DNA of 9,851 nt from an uncultured Collinsella sp. (GTDB taxonomy: Bacteria > Actinomycetota > Coriobacteriia > Coriobacteriales > Coriobacteriaceae): assembly GCA_900754445.1 (NCBI GenBank), contig CAAECW010000045.1, forward strand, positions 1 to 9,851. Direction: 5' to 3'. The translations under genes and the position numbers were made by a program. Below, one piece after another: positions 6,703 through 9,851 of the stretch. The notes beneath the pieces were generated by a model. That model was not told where the DNA came from. It ran no database searches and saw only the letters and a program-made list of their open reading frames with translations. How positions within the stretch are numbered: position 1 is the first letter of the stretch; each line of letters starts with the position of its first letter.

Positions 6703-6721
6703 GGTGGGCCATGTGTCCCAT
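6703..6721. repeat. 19-bp dyad repeat, copy 2 (upstream of lipoprotein B)
   Basis: Exact copy of 5740-5758 in the same orientation relative to its lipoprotein gene, but 198 nt before the start instead of 73. It also lies between lipoprotein B and the divergent fchA promoter region, so a protein bound here could affect either gene. Confidence 0.6.
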
Positions 6722-6776
6722 GTTTGCGTTGACATGGCCTATCGTGTGCCATAGAAATCCGCGATGGCCAGGTGCG

Positions 6777-6805
6777 CTGACGCTCGCGTACTTATGGGCT
6801 AGACT
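6777..6805 (+). promoter_or_regulatory. Candidate promoter of fchA-folD
   Basis: CTGACG (6777-6782), a 17-bp spacer and TAGACT (6800-6805) fit sigma70 boxes at 4/6 each. A second candidate upstream has a perfect TTGACA (6729-6734), a 17-bp spacer and TAGAAA (6752-6757). Either leaves a 5' leader of roughly 70-120 nt before the ATG. The rest of the 379-bp gap 6506-6884 holds the 19-bp dyad, a palindrome at 6832-6847, and no gene that I can see. Confidence 0.4.
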
Positions 6806-6831
6806 TAGCACCATTACGTGATCGATGCGGT

Positions 6832-6847
6832 CGGCCGACGTCGGCCG
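6832..6847. repeat. 16-bp perfect palindrome in the fchA leader
   Basis: CGGCCGACGTCGGCCG is a perfect palindrome inside a wider GGTCGG...CCGACC pairing (6829-6854). It lies about 38 nt before the fchA start and just after the candidate promoter. It may be an operator or a leader hairpin. No U-tract follows. Confidence 0.5.
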
Positions 6848-6884
6848 CCCGACCGATATATATGACTTGAAGGTGCGTGTGCGT

Positions 6885-7517
6885 ATGAGCCAAGAGATGA
6901 TGGATAAAACCTGTCGCGGTTTTGCCGAGGCGCTGGCCGCGCGCGAGCCAGTTCCCGGTGGTGGCAGCGCGAGCGCTTTTGTGGGCGCGCTGGGCGCCTC
7001 GCTGTGCGGAATGGTTGCCCGCTACGGTGCGACCAATCCCGCGCTTGCTGATCGTGCGGATGACCTGACGCGTGCGTTTGCCCAGGCAGACGAGTTGGCG
7101 CAGGAGCTTGTGGGTCTGGTCGCCGAGGACGTTCGTGCGTACGGCCAGGTGTCCGCTGCGTACGGTATTCCGCGTGAGGACCCGGCCCGACCGGCTGCGA
7201 TTCAGGATGCGCTGCATGTGGCCGCTATGCCGCCGTATCGCATTATGGATGCCTGCGGGCGCGCACTGGCGCTGCTCGAGGACATGGCCGACAAGGGTTC
7301 GCGTCAGCTGCTGTCCGATGTGGCGTGCGGCGCCGTATTCTGCCGCGCCGCCATGCAGGGCGCGAGCTTGACGCTCTTTGCGAACACCACGTCTATGAAG
7401 GATCGTGCACGCGCCGAGGAGCTCGAGACGGCGTGTGATGAGTTGCTCGACACATGGTTGCCGCGCGCCGATGCGCTGGCGCGCCGCGCCTCCGACGCTG
7501 CAAGAAAGAGGGGATAG
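6885..7517 (+). CDS. fchA: Formimino-THF cyclodeaminase / methenyl-THF cyclohydrolase family protein
   Basis: A 210-residue stand-alone member of the cyclodeaminase family. These enzymes turn 5-formimino-THF into 5,10-methenyl-THF and ammonia; in acetogen folate clusters FchA is assigned as methenyl-THF cyclohydrolase. Signatures are the N-terminal FAEALAAREPVPGGGSASAF (PGGGS loop at 24-28), GALGASLCGMVARY, EDVRAYGQVSAAYGIP (81-96), and SDVACGAVFCRAAMQGA (144-160) ending LFANTTSM. No formiminotransferase domain is fused. ATG 6885 follows GAAGGTG by about 9 nt; an in-frame ATG at 6825 would add 20 unrelated residues over the palindrome. The stop lies 2 nt before the folD start, so the two genes form one operon and probably act in sequence on the same folate intermediate. 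Confidence 0.9.
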   Translation: MSQEMMDKTCRGFAEALAAREPVPGGGSASAFVGALGASLCGMVARYGATNPALADRADDLTRAFAQADELAQELVGLVAEDVRAYGQVSAAYGIPREDPARPAAIQDALHVAAMPPYRIMDACGRALALLEDMADKGSRQLLSDVACGAVFCRAAMQGASLTLFANTTSMKDRARAEELETACDELLDTWLPRADALARRASDAARKRG

Positions 7518-7519
7518 CC

Positions 7520-8374
7520 ATGGCTGAGCTACTGAAGGGTGCTCCCGTCGCCCGCGCTTTGACTGAGGAGCTCGCTGCCCGCTGCGCTGCGCTGCGCGAA
7601 CGCGGTGTTGTTCCGACGCTTGCTATCGTGCGTGTGGGTGAACGCGAGGACGACCTATCCTACGAGCGCGGCGCCCTTAAACGCTGCGAAAAGGTTGGCA
7701 TCGAGGCGCGTCGCGTGTTGCTTCCTGCCGGTGTTTCGCAAGACGAGCTGTTGACGGCCATCGAGGACATCAATGCCGACTCGGCTGTTCATGGCTGTCT
7801 GATGTTTCGCCCGCTGCCCGCCGGCCTTGACGAGAACGCCGTCGCCGCAGCGCTCGATCCCGCCAAGGACGTTGACTCCATGACGCCGGCTTCGCTGCTC
7901 ACCACGCTTTCGGGGCGCGGCGAGGGTTTTGCCCCCTGCACAGCTGAAGCCGTGCTTGCTTTGCTGGATCATTACGGCGTTGAGCTGGACGGCGCCAAAG
8001 TTGCCGTGGTCGGACGCTCACTGGTAATTGGCCGCCCCGTTGCCGCCATGCTTACGGCGCGCAACGCAACCGTGACGACGTGCCATACGCATACGCGCGA
8101 TCTTGCCGCCGAGTGCTGTGCTGCCGACATTGTGGTTGCCGCCGTTGGACGCGCGCGCACGATTGGCGCAGATGCGGTCCGCGAGGACCAGGCGATTATC
8201 GATGTTGGCATTAATTGGGACGAAGCCGCTGGCAAGCTGGTCGGCGACGTCGATTTTGATGCCGCGGAGCCGGTTGTTGGCGCAATCACCCCCGTGCCGG
8301 GTGGCGTGGGTGCCGTGACGACAGCAATTCTCGCCAAGCACGTGATCGAGGCGGCTGAGCGCGCGGTAAAATAG
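7520..8374 (+). CDS. folD: Methylene-THF dehydrogenase (FolD) with altered cyclohydrolase centre
   Basis: A 284-residue FolD-family protein that interconverts 5,10-methylene- and 5,10-methenyl-THF with NAD(P). It aligns without gaps to E. coli FolD around RVGEREDDLSYERGALKRCEKVG. Tyr48 (E. coli Tyr50) is kept, but the catalytic lysine (E. coli K54) is Ala52. The QLPLP motif reads FRPLP, so E. coli Q98 is Phe96. The KDVD aspartate (Asp119, E. coli D121) is kept. The Rossmann motif GRSLVIGRPVA (165-175), IIDVGIN and ITPVPGGVGAVTTAIL are intact. Lys and Gln changes in this family remove cyclohydrolase activity, so this may be a dehydrogenase only. ATG 7520 has AGAGGGG 6 nt upstream; an in-frame start at 7454 overlaps fchA and is not used. 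It is the second gene of the fchA-folD operon. Confidence 0.92.
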   Translation: MAELLKGAPVARALTEELAARCAALRERGVVPTLAIVRVGEREDDLSYERGALKRCEKVGIEARRVLLPAGVSQDELLTAIEDINADSAVHGCLMFRPLPAGLDENAVAAALDPAKDVDSMTPASLLTTLSGRGEGFAPCTAEAVLALLDHYGVELDGAKVAVVGRSLVIGRPVAAMLTARNATVTTCHTHTRDLAAECCAADIVVAAVGRARTIGADAVREDQAIIDVGINWDEAAGKLVGDVDFDAAEPVVGAITPVPGGVGAVTTAILAKHVIEAAERAVK

Positions 8375-8408
8375 GCGTTTGGAGGCTGTTTAGGGGGTTG
8401 GTTAGATA

Positions 8409-8646
8409 CCCCGTGGTCAAAAAATGCCAAATATGAGTACTGTTGCCAAGTTAGTCACATATGTTTGAGATCATTTTGGCTCTTTAGCGATAAGTAATAT
8501 CGTTAAAGAGCCAATTTTATTGGACGTATGGGGAATTACTAGACTCAGTTTTTAGACAGGTGAGGATTCCCGGCGCCCGGAACAGTGCAATTTGCTGCCA
8601 CTAAATTTGTGACAGTACTCATATTTGGCATTTTTTGACCACGGGG
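8409..8646. repeat. 238-bp palindromic element with perfect 35-bp terminal inverted repeats
   Basis: Bases 8409-8443 (CCCCGTGGTCAAAAAATG... to ...AGTACTGT) are the exact reverse complement of 8612-8646. Weaker pairing (10 of 16) continues inward to about 8459/8596. The interior is AT-rich relative to its surroundings, has no ORF, and contains a terminator hairpin. The shape is that of a MITE-like or other non-autonomous palindromic repeat. No clear target-site duplication was seen, and copy number elsewhere cannot be judged here. It fills most of the folD-pepD gap. Confidence 0.6.
8476..8520 (+). terminator. Rho-independent terminator for fchA-folD
   Basis: A 17-bp stem 8476-8492 / 8498-8514 (TTGGCTCTTTAGCGATA against its near-perfect complement, one G-T wobble) with loop AGTAA, followed on the plus strand by TTTTATT. 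No U-tract is present on the minus strand. It lies inside the palindromic element about 100 nt past the folD stop. Confidence 0.82.
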
Positions 8647-8729
8647 GCTGCCGAGGCCGTGGTTTCGCCCTTTTTGCGTCGAAGCGATACACTGTTGCCG
8701 TTTGATTTCTTCGCTCAAGGAGGATGCGC

Positions 8730-9851
8730 ATGCCGTGCACAACGATTTTGGTTGGTAAGAACGCGAGCTACGACGGGTCGACGCTTGTCGCGCGTAACGA
8801 GGACTCGTCCAACGGGGTGTTTGAGCCCAAGCGCATGCGCGTAGTGCATCCCGACGAGCAGCCGCGCGTCTACACGAGCGTCCTGAGTCACCTGACCGTT
8901 GAGCTGCCCGATAATCCCATGCGCTACACGAGCGTCCCCGATGTTGTTCCGGGCCACGGCATCTGGGCCGAGGCCGGTTTCAACGAGCTCAATGTGGGCA
9001 TGTCCGCAACTGAGACGCTCACCACCAATGAGCGCGTTCGCGGCGCCGACCCACTCGTGGACTACGTGCCCGCCAAGGGCAACGAGGGTGAGGACGGCTA
9101 TGTGCCGGCGCAGCCTGGTGGCCTGGGCGAGGAGGACATGGTGACCTTGGTCCTGCCGTACGCTAAGTCCGCCCGCGACGGCGTTCGTATCCTGGGCGAC
9201 CTGCTCGAGCGCTACGGCACCTACGAGAACAACGGCATCGCCTTTAGCGACGTGGACGAGATCTGGTGGCTCGAGACCATCGGCGGTCACCACTGGATTG
9301 CCAAGCGTGTGCCCGATGACGCCTATGTGACCATGCCCAACCAGCTGGGTATCGACAGCTTTGATCTGGATGACGCCGAGGGCGCCCAGGCCGACCACAT
9401 GTGCTCTGCCGACCTGCGCGCCTGGATGGCCGAGTGGCATCTGGATCTGACGCTGGGCGTCGAGGGCGACGGTCCGGCTGCGGTCTTTAACCCGCGCGAG
9501 GCCTTTGGCTCGCACAGCGACAGCGACCACGTCTACAACACGCCGCGCGCCTGGTACATGCAGCGCTGCCTCAACCCCAGCGACGTGTGGGATGGTCCCG
9601 AGGCCGACTACACGCCCGAGAGCGACGATATCCCCTGGAGCCGCGTGCCCGAGCGCAAGGTGACCATCGAGGACATCAAGTACGTACTCTCGAGCCACTA
9701 CCAGGGCACGGAGTACGACTGCTACGGCAGCAAGGGCACGCCCGCCACGCGCGGCGCCTATCGCCCCATCGGCATCAACCGCAACAGCCAGCTCGCCGTG
9801 TTGCAGCTGCGCCCCTATGCGCAGCCGGCGTATCGCGCCGTGCAGTGGATG
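8730..9851 (+). CDS. pepD: C69-family dipeptidase (PepD type), 3' end outside window
   Basis: 374 residues are visible with no stop; family members are usually about 470-550 residues, so perhaps three quarters is present. These N-terminal-nucleophile hydrolases cleave dipeptides in the cytoplasm. The N-terminus MPCTTILVGKNASYDGSTLV carries the nucleophile Cys3, expected to be exposed by removal of Met-Pro, and ARNEDSS follows at 21-27. Other family features are GIWAEAGFNELNVGMSATET (77-96), YAKSARDGVRILGDLLERYG (144-163), EIWWLETIGGHHWIAKRVPD (177-196) and VYNTPRAWYMQRCLNP (268-283). ATG 8730 has AAGGAGG 6 nt upstream. It has its own upstream region behind the terminator, so it is probably not part of the folate operon. 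A TACACT at 8688-8693 is a possible -10, but no matching -35 is clear. Confidence 0.93.
   Translation, partial: MPCTTILVGKNASYDGSTLVARNEDSSNGVFEPKRMRVVHPDEQPRVYTSVLSHLTVELPDNPMRYTSVPDVVPGHGIWAEAGFNELNVGMSATETLTTNERVRGADPLVDYVPAKGNEGEDGYVPAQPGGLGEEDMVTLVLPYAKSARDGVRILGDLLERYGTYENNGIAFSDVDEIWWLETIGGHHWIAKRVPDDAYVTMPNQLGIDSFDLDDAEGAQADHMCSADLRAWMAEWHLDLTLGVEGDGPAAVFNPREAFGSHSDSDHVYNTPRAWYMQRCLNPSDVWDGPEADYTPESDDIPWSRVPERKVTIEDIKYVLSSHYQGTEYDCYGSKGTPATRGAYRPIGINRNSQLAVLQLRPYAQPAYRAVQWM

Noticed and set aside
6825..6884. Upstream ATG at 6825 for fchA
   Set aside because: The added residues span the palindrome and do not resemble the family N-terminus.
8715..9698. 327-codon minus-strand open frame
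   Set aside because: It is the antisense shadow of the C69 dipeptidase, whose Cys3 N-terminus, RNEDSS motif and ribosome site are all on the plus strand.

Overview
The window looks like chromosomal DNA of a high-GC, gut-type actinobacterium of the Coriobacteriia, most likely Collinsella or a close relative. This rests on overall gene style: GC-rich codon use, strong AAGGAGG-type ribosome binding sites, glycine-rich lipoproteins, a Tat-exported protein with an LAxTG wall-anchor motif, and a C69 dipeptidase near folate genes. It is inferred from memory of such genomes, not from a search. No rRNA, tRNA, CRISPR array, prophage or transposase was seen.

Layout. (1) 1-276 (+): the last 91 residues of an unrecognised protein with a basic, amphipathic tail. 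(2) 277-701: no convincing gene, but structured. It has a hairpin, then a small hairpin with the geometry of a T-box antiterminator but a changed tRNA-binding bulge, then a strong terminator. (3) 702-1751 (-): an orphan YhcG/DUF1016-type PDDEXK nuclease. (4) 1920-2189 (+): a small PH-like protein transcribed away from it. (5) 2285-4768 (-): a large Tat-exported, PI-PLC-like phosphodiesterase with an LADTG anchor. (6) 5074-5667 and 5909-6505 (-): two paralogous lipoproteins, each with its own terminator and each with the same 19-bp imperfect dyad upstream. (7) 6885-8374 (+): fchA-folD, a one-carbon folate operon. (8) 8409-8646: a 238-bp palindromic element with perfect 35-bp terminal inverted repeats and a terminator inside it. 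(9) 8730-end (+): a C69-family dipeptidase that runs off the window.

How the genes fit together. The clearest functional unit is fchA-folD. FchA-family proteins make 5,10-methenyl-THF from formimino-THF, or in acetogens serve as the methenyl-THF cyclohydrolase. FolD interconverts methenyl- and methylene-THF. This FolD has lost the catalytic lysine and glutamine of the cyclohydrolase centre (E. coli K54 and Q98 are Ala52 and Phe96 here). The pair may therefore divide the labour: FchA on methenyl-THF formation or hydrolysis, FolD only as dehydrogenase. The minus-strand block (PI-PLC-like enzyme and two lipoproteins) is a cell-surface cluster of separately terminated genes.

No large new defence or mobile system is evident. 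The items most worth a second look are the altered FolD site, the palindromic element at 8409-8646, the shared 19-bp dyad, and the T-box-like relic.
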